A DNA stretch of 37,375 nucleotides from Prolixibacteraceae bacterium (GCA_017998095.1 JAGODU010000022.1:1-37375), one strand, 5' to 3'. Positions 6,640 to 14,531 are shown, numbered from the stretch's first letter. Notes: a model not told the origin generated them from the letters alone. Numbers and translations are program-made.

Positions 6640-8190
6640 ATGGCTGAAGATATTTTTAAGAAACTGGTTGCCCATTGTAAGGAATATGGGTTTGTATTTC
6701 AAAGTAGTGAAATATACGACGGTTTAGGTGCTGTATATGATTACGGGCAGAATGGTGTTGAACTTAAGAACAACATTAAAAAATACTGGTGGGATTCAAT
6801 GATTCTGCTCCACGAAAATATTGTGGGTATTGATTCTGCAATTTTTATGCACCCTACTATTTGGAAGGCATCAGGACATGTCGATGCATTCAATGACCCT
6901 TTGATTGACAATAAAGATTCAAAGAAAAGATATCGTGCCGATGTTCTTATTGAAGAACAACTTGCCAAATTTGAAGAAAAGATAAGTAAAGAAGTTGAAA
7001 AGGCTGCAAAGCGTTTCGGCGAAGCATTCGATGAAAATCAATTCAAGACGACTAATACAAGAGTACTTGAATATCAGTCGAAATGGGATGCATTACACTC
7101 ACGCTATTCCAAAGCCTTAAACGATAGTAATCTTGAAGAACTCAGACAAATAATAATTGATGAAGAAATTGTATGCCCGATTTCAGGCACACGTAACTGG
7201 ACTGAAGTACGTCAGTTCAACCTTATGTTTTCAACTGAAATGGGTTCTACTTCTGATGGCGCAATGAAAGTTTATCTTCGTCCTGAAACAGCACAGGGTA
7301 TTTTTGTTAATTACCTGAATGTCCAAAAGACAGGCCGTATGAAGATTCCTTTTGGTATCGCTCAGATAGGTAAGGCTTTCCGTAATGAAATTGTTGCACG
7401 TCAGTTTATTTTCCGCATGAGGGAATTCGAACAAATGGAAATGCAATTTTTTGTAAAACCGGGTACAGAACTCGATTGGTTTGAGAAATGGAAAGAAACA
7501 AGGATGAGCTGGCATCAGTCACTGGGCTTTGGTGCAGAAAACTACCGTTTCCATGTTCACGACAAGTTAGCCCATTATGCCAACGCAGCTGTCGATGTTG
7601 AATATAAATTCCCATTCGGATTTAAAGAAGTTGAGGGTATCCACTCACGTACCGATTTTGACTTAAGCCAGCATCAACAATTCTCAGGAAAGAAAATCCA
7701 GTATTTCGATACTGAACTCAACGAATCGTATGTGCCTTATGTTGTTGAAACATCTATTGGTGTTGACCGTATGTTCCTACAGGTTCTTTCTGCTTCTTAT
7801 CATGAAGAAGAAGTGGCTGATGTTAAGGGACAAAAAGATATCAGAGTAGTATTGCGTTTGCCTGCTCAGCTGGCTCCGGTTAAACTTGCAGTGATGCCGC
7901 TTGTAAAGAAAGACGGACTACCTGAAAAAGCAAGGGATATTATCGACAACCTGAAGTTTGATTTCAACTGTATGTACGATGAAAAGGACTCTATCGGAAA
8001 ACGTTACAGAAGGATGGATGCAATCGGTACTCCTTTCTGTGTAACAGTTGACCATCAGACCCTTGAAGATAATACTGTAACTATTCGCTACAGAGATACG
8101 ATGGAGCAGGAGAGGGTTGAAATTTCAAAATTACAGGGTATCATAGCTGAAAAAGTAAATTTAAAGGCTTTATTTGCTAAGCTTAAATAG
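6640..8190 (+). CDS. glyQS: Glycine--tRNA ligase, single-chain (alpha2) type
   Basis: A 516-residue class II aminoacyl-tRNA synthetase that charges tRNA-Gly in the cytoplasm. The N-terminus (FVFQSSEIYDGLGAVYDYG) is that of the homodimeric, eukaryote-like GlyRS, not the alpha2-beta2 form. Motif 2 is seen in IGKAFRNEIVARQFIFRMRE, with EFEQMEMQFF after it, and motif 3 in VVETSIGVDRMFLQVL. The C-terminal anticodon-binding domain begins near LPAQLAPVKLAVMPL. The insert CPISGTRNWTEVRQFNLMF lacks the paired cysteines of zinc-binding relatives. ATG 6640 gives the family's usual N-terminus. It is monocistronic, with its own promoter and a terminator 23 bp after the stop. Confidence 0.97.
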   Translation: MAEDIFKKLVAHCKEYGFVFQSSEIYDGLGAVYDYGQNGVELKNNIKKYWWDSMILLHENIVGIDSAIFMHPTIWKASGHVDAFNDPLIDNKDSKKRYRADVLIEEQLAKFEEKISKEVEKAAKRFGEAFDENQFKTTNTRVLEYQSKWDALHSRYSKALNDSNLEELRQIIIDEEIVCPISGTRNWTEVRQFNLMFSTEMGSTSDGAMKVYLRPETAQGIFVNYLNVQKTGRMKIPFGIAQIGKAFRNEIVARQFIFRMREFEQMEMQFFVKPGTELDWFEKWKETRMSWHQSLGFGAENYRFHVHDKLAHYANAAVDVEYKFPFGFKEVEGIHSRTDFDLSQHQQFSGKKIQYFDTELNESYVPYVVETSIGVDRMFLQVLSASYHEEEVADVKGQKDIRVVLRLPAQLAPVKLAVMPLVKKDGLPEKARDIIDNLKFDFNCMYDEKDSIGKRYRRMDAIGTPFCVTVDHQTLEDNTVTIRYRDTMEQERVEISKLQGIIAEKVNLKALFAKLK

Positions 8191-8212
8191 AAAATTTAGA
8201 TTTATATAAGTG

Positions 8213-8252
8213 ACGGCATTATGAATAATCATAGTGCCGTTTTTCTTTTTTT
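8213..8252 (+). terminator. Rho-independent terminator of glyQS
   Basis: ACGGCATTATG pairs with CATAGTGCCGT (one G-U) across six bases, followed by TTTTTCTTTTTTT. It also separates the convergent ATPase gene. Confidence 0.85.
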
Positions 8253-9408
8253 AATTTCCAAAATCCTTCCAGGAAACTACATCCCCGTTTGTTCTGTTTT
8301 GGTTTTCATCTCCGCCATAGACAATAATCTTTTTGTTTATATTATCGCCGTATAGGTCACTAAACCATTTTATTCCTTTAAACATGTCAGGCATAATAGT
8401 CATACCTGCTTTAAATTCAATTAAGCTTAATTTAACCCCTTCTTTAATAATAAGGTCTACTTCATGTCCGGCAGAGTCTCTCCAGTACCAAATTTCTCTT
8501 ATGTCATAATTGTGGTTCATTCTTTTCAAATATTCAGCGACCATCATATTTTCAAAGATATTTCCCTTTAATGGATGCGATATTAACTTTTCTTTTTCGT
8601 AAATATTCAATAAGAACGAAAGAAGCCCTGTATCCAGAAAATATAATTTTGGAGATTTCACTATGCGCTTGCTTAAGTTTTCGAAATAAGGGTTTAACAG
8701 AGAAACTATATAACTTTTTTCTAATGCTGACAACCAGGCTTTTGCAGTAGGTTGAGAAATTCCACATTCTGTAGCAATTGAACTTATATTCAGAATCTGA
8801 CCTGCCCTTGCAGCACAAAGCCCAAGAAAGTTCTGGAACAATCGTGCATCCTTTATGGAAATTAACTCACTTACATCCCTTTGAACATATGTTTGTACAT
8901 AATTTGAATAAAACACCTTTGATGAAATTTGTCTGTCAAATATTGCCGGATAGAAACCTTTTATCATTGCTGATATATAATCACTGTTTAAAAGGCCTTC
9001 AGATTTTAATTCAGAAAAATCAAAGGGGAATAACTTAAATAGTCCAACCCTTCCGGCTAAACTTTGAGAAATATTTTGCATCAGATTAAAATTCTGGGAA
9101 CCTGATAAGACAAATTGCCCCATAATTTTACTTTCATCAACGATAGTTTGAATATATGAAAACAGGGAAGGTACCCTTTGTGCTTCATCGAATATTACAT
9201 ATTTATCGTAGATTTTGAGAAAACCATTTGGATCGTCTTCAGCAAAACTTCTTATATCCGGGTTTTCTAAACTGACATATCTGTAGCCGTTCAACATTGC
9301 TTTAAGCATGGTGGTTTTTCCCGATTGGCGGGGACCTGTAACTGCTATGACAGGATACTTTCCAAGATACTTTCTAATCGAACTTTGTATTTCTCTGTTT
9401 ATTGTCAT
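8251..9408 (-). CDS. AAA_14 ATPase with DUF4143 nuclease-like C-terminus
   Basis: A 385-residue protein from ATG 9408 (MTINREIQ). The frame stays open 75 bp further to a GTG, but that stretch covers the promoter and the repeats, so it is not coding. Walker A is GPRQSGKT (25-32), Walker B is YVIFDEAQ, and sensor 1 is FVLSGSQN, followed by SLAGR. The second half is DUF4143: SQPTAKAWLSALEKSYIV is a winged-helix-like part, then KLYFLDTGLLSFLL. Near the end, WYWRDSAGHEVDLII and SLIEFKAG have the D...E-x-K order of a PD-(D/E)XK fold. Such proteins are common and poorly understood in Bacteroidota; proposed links are to mobile elements, toxin-antitoxin-like selfishness or DNA repair. Four 22-bp repeats sit directly upstream and overlap its promoter, suggesting autoregulation. 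Confidence 0.9.
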   Translation of the reverse strand: MTINREIQSSIRKYLGKYPVIAVTGPRQSGKTTMLKAMLNGYRYVSLENPDIRSFAEDDPNGFLKIYDKYVIFDEAQRVPSLFSYIQTIVDESKIMGQFVLSGSQNFNLMQNISQSLAGRVGLFKLFPFDFSELKSEGLLNSDYISAMIKGFYPAIFDRQISSKVFYSNYVQTYVQRDVSELISIKDARLFQNFLGLCAARAGQILNISSIATECGISQPTAKAWLSALEKSYIVSLLNPYFENLSKRIVKSPKLYFLDTGLLSFLLNIYEKEKLISHPLKGNIFENMMVAEYLKRMNHNYDIREIWYWRDSAGHEVDLIIKEGVKLSLIEFKAGMTIMPDMFKGIKWFSDLYGDNINKKIIVYGGDENQNRTNGDVVSWKDFGN

Positions 9409-9427
9409 ATATATTTGAATTACAATA

Positions 9428-9456
9428 CAAATATACAATAAACTTTGAAAATACAA
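9428..9456 (-). promoter_or_regulatory. Promoter of the AAA_14 ATPase
   Basis: On the minus strand TTG (9456-9454), 18 bp, then TATATTTG (9435-9428). The TTG is part of the repeat unit nearest the gene, so a protein bound to the repeats would cover the -33 region. The ATG is 20 bp downstream of the -7 box. Confidence 0.6.
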
Positions 9457-9528
9457 GGCATCAACTTTGAAATTGCAAGACACTAACTTTGAAAATACAA
9501 GGAATCAACTTTGAAAATGCAAGATATT
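9441..9528. repeat. Four tandem 22-bp iteron-like repeats
   Basis: Units at 9441-9462, 9463-9484, 9485-9506 and 9507-9528, all exactly 22 bp. Each begins AACTTTGAAA, continues with (A/T)T(A/G)CAAG and ends in five variable bases. Units 1 and 3 read ATACAAGG; units 2 and 4 read TTGCAAGA and ATGCAAGA. A fifth start (AACTTA) follows at 9531, inside the end of the next gene. The 22-bp period is two helical turns, so the units face one side of the DNA. Confidence 0.85.
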
Positions 9529-9533
9529 TTAAC

Positions 9534-10505
9534 TTAGAATAGATAGCAGCCCAGGTTCATTGATACAGCTCCGTACTTCACCCACATATAGTCGGTATTG
9601 ACGAAGTTATTGATATGGTTGGAATATTCCAATTCAAGAAAAACTCTTTTTCCAAAGTCAAATCCTATTCCTCCTACGTAGTTGAGCATAACTTTTTTAA
9701 ACCCTTTATAATTGGGATCAGTCAAATCAATTCCGGAGTTTTGTTTTACAAGGAAGTCAGTCCTTAACCCTCCAAATAACCTGTAATTAGTATTTTTACC
9801 AAAAGGAAGGTAATAATTTAAAAGGAAGTCAGTAGAAAGGAAATAAAACTTGGAAGTCTCGGTAGCACTATAGTGGGTAATAATTTTATCGTCATAAATG
9901 GTATAAGATTTTGGTCTTAATCCCCTTATATGTGTATAACTTAAGCGCGGTGAAAAGGAAAGGAAAGAGTTCAGGGGCAGGTTTCCTTTTACTCCAAATA
10001 CGGCAGTGGCTTCTACACTAGCACCATCTGTCGACTGATTGTAATTTGTATTAAGGGCTTCTTCTTCATAATAATGAGCACTTTGGCTACCATAGTTTCC
10101 CCTGACATATAATCCTATGTTCTTAGTATTATCAGGCTGGGCAATTAATGAATTACTGAGGGCAAGGAAAGTAATTCCAAGAAATGTTATTTTTTTCATA
10201 CTATTCAGATTTAAGTTGTTATCTGATAGGATGATGTTGTTTATAGGAATGGTTGCACTTCTTCCTGATGAAAAAATATGCATTTCAGCAGATTTATTTA
10301 AAGTGTCAATTATCAACGTTGCATTTTCAATCGGACTCATCAGGTCGATATAAACAGTATCCCTCTTAGTGTTTGATTCTAACCATACTGTGTCTGTAAT
10401 ATGTACATATTCATAAATGACAATAGTGTCTTTGCTTTGAGAAAAGACACTATTAAGCACCAGCATTGCCGGTAGGGTAAGAAATATAAACCGCTTAAAT
10501 CTCAT
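9534..10505 (-). CDS. Outer-membrane beta-barrel protein B with internal second signal peptide
   Basis: 323 residues from ATG 10505, overlapping the stop of the lipoprotein gene by four bases. A signal peptide (1-22, ending VFSQ) is followed by a short domain with the repeat-like text DTIVIYEYVHITDTVWLE and then ATIPINNIIL. At residue 103 a second, complete signal-peptide-like segment begins (MKKITFLGITFLALSNSLIA/Q). The rest (124-323) is a PorT-like beta-barrel with alternating strands and a C-terminal aromatic residue (YLF). The same odd order occurs in the paralogue at 12461-13474. ATG 10199 at the internal site could be a separate translation start. It is the last gene of a five-gene sigma-factor operon; the role is unknown, perhaps surface sensing. 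Confidence 0.75.
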   Translation of the reverse strand: MRFKRFIFLTLPAMLVLNSVFSQSKDTIVIYEYVHITDTVWLESNTKRDTVYIDLMSPIENATLIIDTLNKSAEMHIFSSGRSATIPINNIILSDNNLNLNSMKKITFLGITFLALSNSLIAQPDNTKNIGLYVRGNYGSQSAHYYEEEALNTNYNQSTDGASVEATAVFGVKGNLPLNSFLSFSPRLSYTHIRGLRPKSYTIYDDKIITHYSATETSKFYFLSTDFLLNYYLPFGKNTNYRLFGGLRTDFLVKQNSGIDLTDPNYKGFKKVMLNYVGGIGFDFGKRVFLELEYSNHINNFVNTDYMWVKYGAVSMNLGCYLF

Positions 10506-11479
10506 TCATTTTTCTGTAGCATTGTCAAATGTAGTAATTCAAGAGTACCTAACCATATTTGCCCGTCGTTGAGTTGTATTTGCTGAGGTTCAACAAATTC
10601 GTCTCCCAGACCGGGAATCATGATATGTGTCCAGAACTCCTCTGATGGAATTGAATCTTTCAGTAAGTAAAAATCTTTTGAAAAGCTTTGTTTTTCCCCG
10701 CTTCTAATTAGTGTAAGCCACTCTTTGTCCCAACCCGGTTTGTACGTTACATTGCTGTATAACGGGGCAGGGTGGGTATTAAAAGTATAAATTGTTTCTG
10801 TCATGTCCGGGTGATTGTAAACCTTTGGTTCCTGAGGTGTAAGTGTAAGCTCCCAGTTGATTGTGTATTTATTGTCGGATGGAGTTTTTTGGGGATCAAG
10901 CATATAGTAGTTTACATCATCTTGATTTTTTAAATTATAAAATACTTTTATCATTCCGGGGGTAGAAAGAATCATTGAATCGATTTTACATTCTAGTCCG
11001 TAGCGGAATTTGCCATGTCTTTTTAATTCGTCCGTGAACTTCTTTTCCAATCTTGGATCAGGAATGGAAGGATTAAAAGTTGTACTGCTATACATGCTGC
11101 CAAGCTTTAACACAAAATCGGCATCCCGGCCTTTGATATATTCCAGTACGGAATCTCCTGCACATGGTTCTCCGCTCTGTCCGATAAACGTTCCTTCATA
11201 AATTACTTCACCATCACTGCATATCCAGTATTTGGCGTTGTTAAACTTGTTTAAGTTTTCACCGGGAACATTCTTCAGATAAAAAAAATGGGATGAATTG
11301 TCATAGTACTGAATATTTTCAGTGGTAAAAATATAATGGTCTCCAACAATAATATATAATCCCGATTTCAGGTTTATGTCTGTCATTGGATCATTTTCAT
11401 CGCAGGAAGCAAATGCGGTTATTATTGCTGCCAATAATAGCATTAGATTAAAGGTTTTTGATTTATTATATCTTTTCAT
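10502..11479 (-). CDS. Surface-type lipoprotein B, paralogue of the next gene
   Basis: 325 residues from ATG 11479. A lipoprotein signal peptide ends FASC with the lipidated Cys at 26, followed by DEND; acidic residues right after the Cys match the surface-export signal known in Bacteroidetes lipoproteins. It is clearly homologous to the upstream neighbour: both carry a YYDNSS/T..FFL segment near residue 58, CDS-type cysteines in the first half, a KYGKYREGL-like stretch (here RHGKFRYGLECKIDSM), WDKEWLTLI in the second half and QLNDGQIWLGTLEL near the end. No known catalytic motif is visible. The pair lies between two beta-barrel genes in one operon, 26 bp after lipoprotein A and overlapping barrel B. 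Probably a cell-surface partner of the barrels; function unknown. Confidence 0.75.
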   Translation of the reverse strand: MKRYNKSKTFNLMLLLAAIITAFASCDENDPMTDINLKSGLYIIVGDHYIFTTENIQYYDNSSHFFYLKNVPGENLNKFNNAKYWICSDGEVIYEGTFIGQSGEPCAGDSVLEYIKGRDADFVLKLGSMYSSTTFNPSIPDPRLEKKFTDELKRHGKFRYGLECKIDSMILSTPGMIKVFYNLKNQDDVNYYMLDPQKTPSDNKYTINWELTLTPQEPKVYNHPDMTETIYTFNTHPAPLYSNVTYKPGWDKEWLTLIRSGEKQSFSKDFYLLKDSIPSEEFWTHIMIPGLGDEFVEPQQIQLNDGQIWLGTLELLHLTMLQKNE

Positions 11480-11505
11480 TGTTGTTTTATTTTAGTGCTT
11501 ATTCT

Positions 11506-12450
11506 TTATAATTCTATTTCTTTAGAAAGACCGATTTCCCCTATCCAGATTCTTCCATCGTCAAGTTGAAGGTCTTTATTTTCAAGATTTCCCTTTAATC
11601 CTGTGAAATTAAAAGAAGCAGCATATTTCCCCGGATACACAGGATCAAATTGAGTATAATCAAGTGTAAAGTAGAAATCTTCTTTACCTTCTATCAAAGT
11701 CAGCCAGTTTTTGTCCCAGGTACCCGAAACTTCAGGATAGGAAACTTTAACATTATTCTTGTGAGGTCTCATTATTTTAATGTTATTAGCCGTAAGGTCA
11801 TAATTATTTGGATCCTGAAGTGTCAATCCTCCTGTCAGAGAATGGTAAAAATTGATTCCCATTTTTTCCGGGTCAGGAATATAATAACTGACTGAATCGA
11901 GATTCGTCACTTTTATTGTTACCTGAATATTGTAGCTGTCTAAACGTTTGATTTCATCAATCTCTGCTTTCAATCCTTCCCTGTACTTGCCATATTTCTT
12001 AAGGGTGCCGGTAAATAGTTCATTATTGGTTTCGTCCTCACTACTACAGTAATACGACATATTTGCCTGGCTTTTTACAAGTTTCATTGTGAAGTTGAAA
12101 TAACCTGTATGTAATTCAGTTTTGATGGTACTATCGGTACCGCACGGACAATCAAGTCTTAAGGCTCCTTCAAATATAATTTCCTTATTGTCGGTAATCC
12201 AGAACTTCGATTTTTCATAGTAATCAAATTCTTCAGGGAGTTTATTATTCAGAAAAAACATTTTGGTAGAGTTATCGTAATATTCAATCATATCGGAAGT
12301 AATAATTGCCTGGTTACCAATAATGATGTTAATGCCTTCCGCAGGTGTGAACTTAGGATCAAGACTATTTTCTTCGCAAGAATATATTACTGCAATAAGT
12401 GCAGCAGCTATTATTAGGCAAGATTTTTTATATATGAGAAGTTTATTCAT
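11506..12450 (-). CDS. Surface-type lipoprotein A
   Basis: 314 residues from ATG 12450. The signal peptide is long and hydrophobic and ends VIYSC, with the lipidated Cys at 25, followed by EEN, again an acidic surface-export-like signal. Shared blocks with lipoprotein B are MIEYYDNSTKMFFLNN, KYGKYREGLKAEIDEI, WDKNWLTLI and QLDDGRIWIGEIGL, so one arose from the other by tandem duplication. Cysteines at LDCPCGTD may form a disulphide outside the cell. It starts 10 bp after the stop of barrel A, so co-expression is near certain. No family is recognised. It may bind a surface ligand or interact with the barrel pair. Confidence 0.75.
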   Translation of the reverse strand: MNKLLIYKKSCLIIAAALIAVIYSCEENSLDPKFTPAEGINIIIGNQAIITSDMIEYYDNSTKMFFLNNKLPEEFDYYEKSKFWITDNKEIIFEGALRLDCPCGTDSTIKTELHTGYFNFTMKLVKSQANMSYYCSSEDETNNELFTGTLKKYGKYREGLKAEIDEIKRLDSYNIQVTIKVTNLDSVSYYIPDPEKMGINFYHSLTGGLTLQDPNNYDLTANNIKIMRPHKNNVKVSYPEVSGTWDKNWLTLIEGKEDFYFTLDYTQFDPVYPGKYAASFNFTGLKGNLENKDLQLDDGRIWIGEIGLSKEIEL

Positions 12451-12460
12451 GACGTTTTAA

Positions 12461-13474
12461 TTAGAAATTATAAAATATACTGAATTCCATATTCAGCGAT
12501 TTGAATGTATATTCACTAACACCCAGTGTTGGTGCTAAGGGATCTTCATAGGAATTATATTTTCCGAAGAGCCCGTAGCTGAGTTCTAAGCTGCATCCTA
12601 TCTTACGGGAAAAGTTGAAGCCTGTTCCAAGTAATAATTCCAAATCGTGGAAGAATGTTTTCGGTGTGCTGTTTTCGTAAAGATAATCATCTTCAGGTAC
12701 TTTATATAATGAACATGTCAGGTCGTAAGCAGCACCGATGTATGGCTGCCATCTGCCAATACGATATTTGAGTTTTAACGGAACAGATACCTGAACATAG
12801 GAAGTATCGAAAAGCCCTGTATTCAGCTCGTTGAGGATTACATTTGTTTGGATTCCGGCAAAGTCATATTCCAAATAGGGAAGACTTTCATCTATTTGTT
12901 TTGACTGAATGTAATCAGCAGTTGGCATCATGTATTGAATCTTTTCGCCAAGCGATATGCTGAATTTACTGTCTTTAAAAGGAAAGTTGACTTCAGCGCC
13001 AATATGTGCTCCGGCCCACATTGGGCTACTTACTGTTGAGGTATTATGGATCAGCCACGAACTGTTAGGACCAATGTTCATGCTCCATTTTTCCTGTCCG
13101 AAAGTTATTGCCTGAACAGATAATAACAGCATTGTGAAAATACCCTTTCTTTTCATATCATCATGTTTATTGTTTTCACCAATTATGATGTTATTAATTG
13201 GAATGGTTGCACTTCCCTGAGAAGATTTAATTATTAGACGGGCATTATTTCTGGTAGTATCAATTATTATCGTGGCATCCTCAATATTTTGAAGCTCTTT
13301 GATTACAAGTGTATCTCTTTGAGGTTTTGGTTCTATCCATACTGTATCCGTCTTATAGATATAATCATAAACAACGATTGTATCCCTTGTTTGACTACTT
13401 GCAAATAGAGGCAATAAAAGGAACAGAAAAGTAAGTTTATTCAGAAATAGGTTTCTCAAGGCGGACTGTATCAT
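12461..13474 (-). CDS. Outer-membrane beta-barrel protein A with internal second signal peptide
   Basis: 337 residues from ATG 13474 (MIQSALRNLFLNKL); the frame is open 36 bp further upstream but then overlaps the sigma gene by 74 bp instead of 38. A first signal peptide ends FASSQ near 28. A short domain follows with DTIVVYDYIYKTDTVWIE and SATIPINNIIIGENN, matching barrel B almost position by position. At residue 107 (ATG 13156) a second signal-like segment starts, MKRKGIFTMLLLSVQAITFG/Q. The remainder is a PorT-like beta-barrel (PLKLKYRIGRWQPYIGAAYD, CSLELSYGLFGKYN) ending FYNF. Overlap with the sigma gene couples translation of the two. The DTV-rich domain recalls the short DTV tail of the sigma factor. 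Confidence 0.75.
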   Translation of the reverse strand: MIQSALRNLFLNKLTFLFLLLPLFASSQTRDTIVVYDYIYKTDTVWIEPKPQRDTLVIKELQNIEDATIIIDTTRNNARLIIKSSQGSATIPINNIIIGENNKHDDMKRKGIFTMLLLSVQAITFGQEKWSMNIGPNSSWLIHNTSTVSSPMWAGAHIGAEVNFPFKDSKFSISLGEKIQYMMPTADYIQSKQIDESLPYLEYDFAGIQTNVILNELNTGLFDTSYVQVSVPLKLKYRIGRWQPYIGAAYDLTCSLYKVPEDDYLYENSTPKTFFHDLELLLGTGFNFSRKIGCSLELSYGLFGKYNSYEDPLAPTLGVSEYTFKSLNMEFSIFYNF

Positions 13475-14432
13475 GAACAACAATAGTTTTGCGGATAATA
13501 ACCTGATCATTCTTCTTCATGTCCGGGCGTTCTAGATTTTCTTTAGCGGGAATTGTTGCTTTAACTGAGTCAGGCTGAAGGGAAGGCCTTTGGGAATTGC
13601 ATGTGTCGGGGATTATTATTGTATTCTTATTTTCGGGTAATATGGTTTCATTGTTTTTTGTAAGTGAATTATAAAGATAAATACCACCTACTGAAGCTGA
13701 GATTGTAAAGCCAGCAAGAATTATCTTTCCTGCAAGCGATGCTCCAGTTTTAATGAATATTTGAGCTGAGGATGATTGAAAGGGTACATTTCCACAGGCA
13801 GCTATTTCATAATTACTGAAACCTTTCCTGAATATCTTATCGATATAATTCGGCGTAAGGAACAGGATGAAGAAAGTTTTGTTTTTTTGTTTTTTCTCTT
13901 GCTGATAGCCTGAGGCTTTAAGATATAACGACTCCTGAGCTTTTTTCCTTGCCCTCGACAAGTGCGATTTTGAAGTGCCTGTACTGATATTCAGCATTTC
14001 TGCAATCTTGTTATGACTATACCCGTCGATAACGTATAGGTTGAAAACTGTTTTATGGTGCTCCGGTAACTCGTCAATTACTGATAACAATTCCTCTTTT
14101 GAAAAGGAAGCCTGTTCAATTATTGCCCTTACACTATTTGTTGACTGTTCCATTTCTGTATTATTGTCAGACTTGTTTACCAGATCGTCTGAAGGAATGT
14201 CACTTTTCTGTCTTTCTCTCAGATAAATCAGCGATTTATTGATAGCAATCTTTTTCATCCATCCTTCAATGGAACCCCAACCTTTAAATGATTGAATTTT
14301 TTCCATTGCTGTGATGAATGTTTCCTGTACCAGGTCTTCTGCAATTTCTTTACTACCGACATATCTTCTACACACTCCTTTTAGTCCGGCAGCATTGTTT
14401 TTATAAAGGTCATCCCAGTTTACAGGTTTCAA
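13437..14432 (-). CDS. ECF sigma factor with C-terminal membrane anchor and extracytoplasmic tail
   Basis: 331 residues from a TTG at 14432; no ATG is available before the conserved region 2, and a stop lies six codons upstream. Region 2 spans about 7-75 (CRRYVGSKEIAEDLVQETFI, GWGSIEGWMKKIAINKSL), and region 4 about 108-170 (VIDELPEHHKTVFNLYVIDG, IAEMLNISTGTSKSHLSRAR). Typical ECF factors stop there. This one continues with a polar linker, a predicted membrane helix at about 232-254 (LAGKIILAGFTISASVGGIY), and a 75-residue Pro/Thr-rich tail that would lie in the periplasm and ends TIVVHDTVRLEKPISE. It could therefore be held at the membrane and released or activated by an outside signal. No separate anti-sigma gene is adjacent, so the tail may do that job. 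First gene of the operon running down to 9534. Confidence 0.88.
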   Translation of the reverse strand: MKPVNWDDLYKNNAAGLKGVCRRYVGSKEIAEDLVQETFITAMEKIQSFKGWGSIEGWMKKIAINKSLIYLRERQKSDIPSDDLVNKSDNNTEMEQSTNSVRAIIEQASFSKEELLSVIDELPEHHKTVFNLYVIDGYSHNKIAEMLNISTGTSKSHLSRARKKAQESLYLKASGYQQEKKQKNKTFFILFLTPNYIDKIFRKGFSNYEIAACGNVPFQSSSAQIFIKTGASLAGKIILAGFTISASVGGIYLYNSLTKNNETILPENKNTIIIPDTCNSQRPSLQPDSVKATIPAKENLERPDMKKNDQVIIRKTIVVHDTVRLEKPISE

Positions 14433-14531
14433 AACTTCAGGTTTCAGTTAAACAGTTATTTAATACAGATGTAAAAAAGTAAAATGGTTGCAGTGAAATT
14501 ATAAAAGAAAAATATATTTATAACTCTTATT

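Noticed and set aside
9409..9483. N-terminal extension of the AAA_14 ATPase from a GTG at 9483
   Set aside because: The extra 25 residues are translated repeat and promoter sequence; conserved protein text begins at ATG 9408.
9441..9528. CRISPR array
   Set aside because: The 22-bp units are directly adjacent with only about five variable bases each; there are no spacers of constant length and no cas genes.
13437..13510. Frameshift joining the sigma factor and barrel A
   Set aside because: Both frames have complete, sensible ends (sigma tail, signal peptide), and the second barrel gene begins the same way without a sigma partner. Still worth a check of the raw reads.
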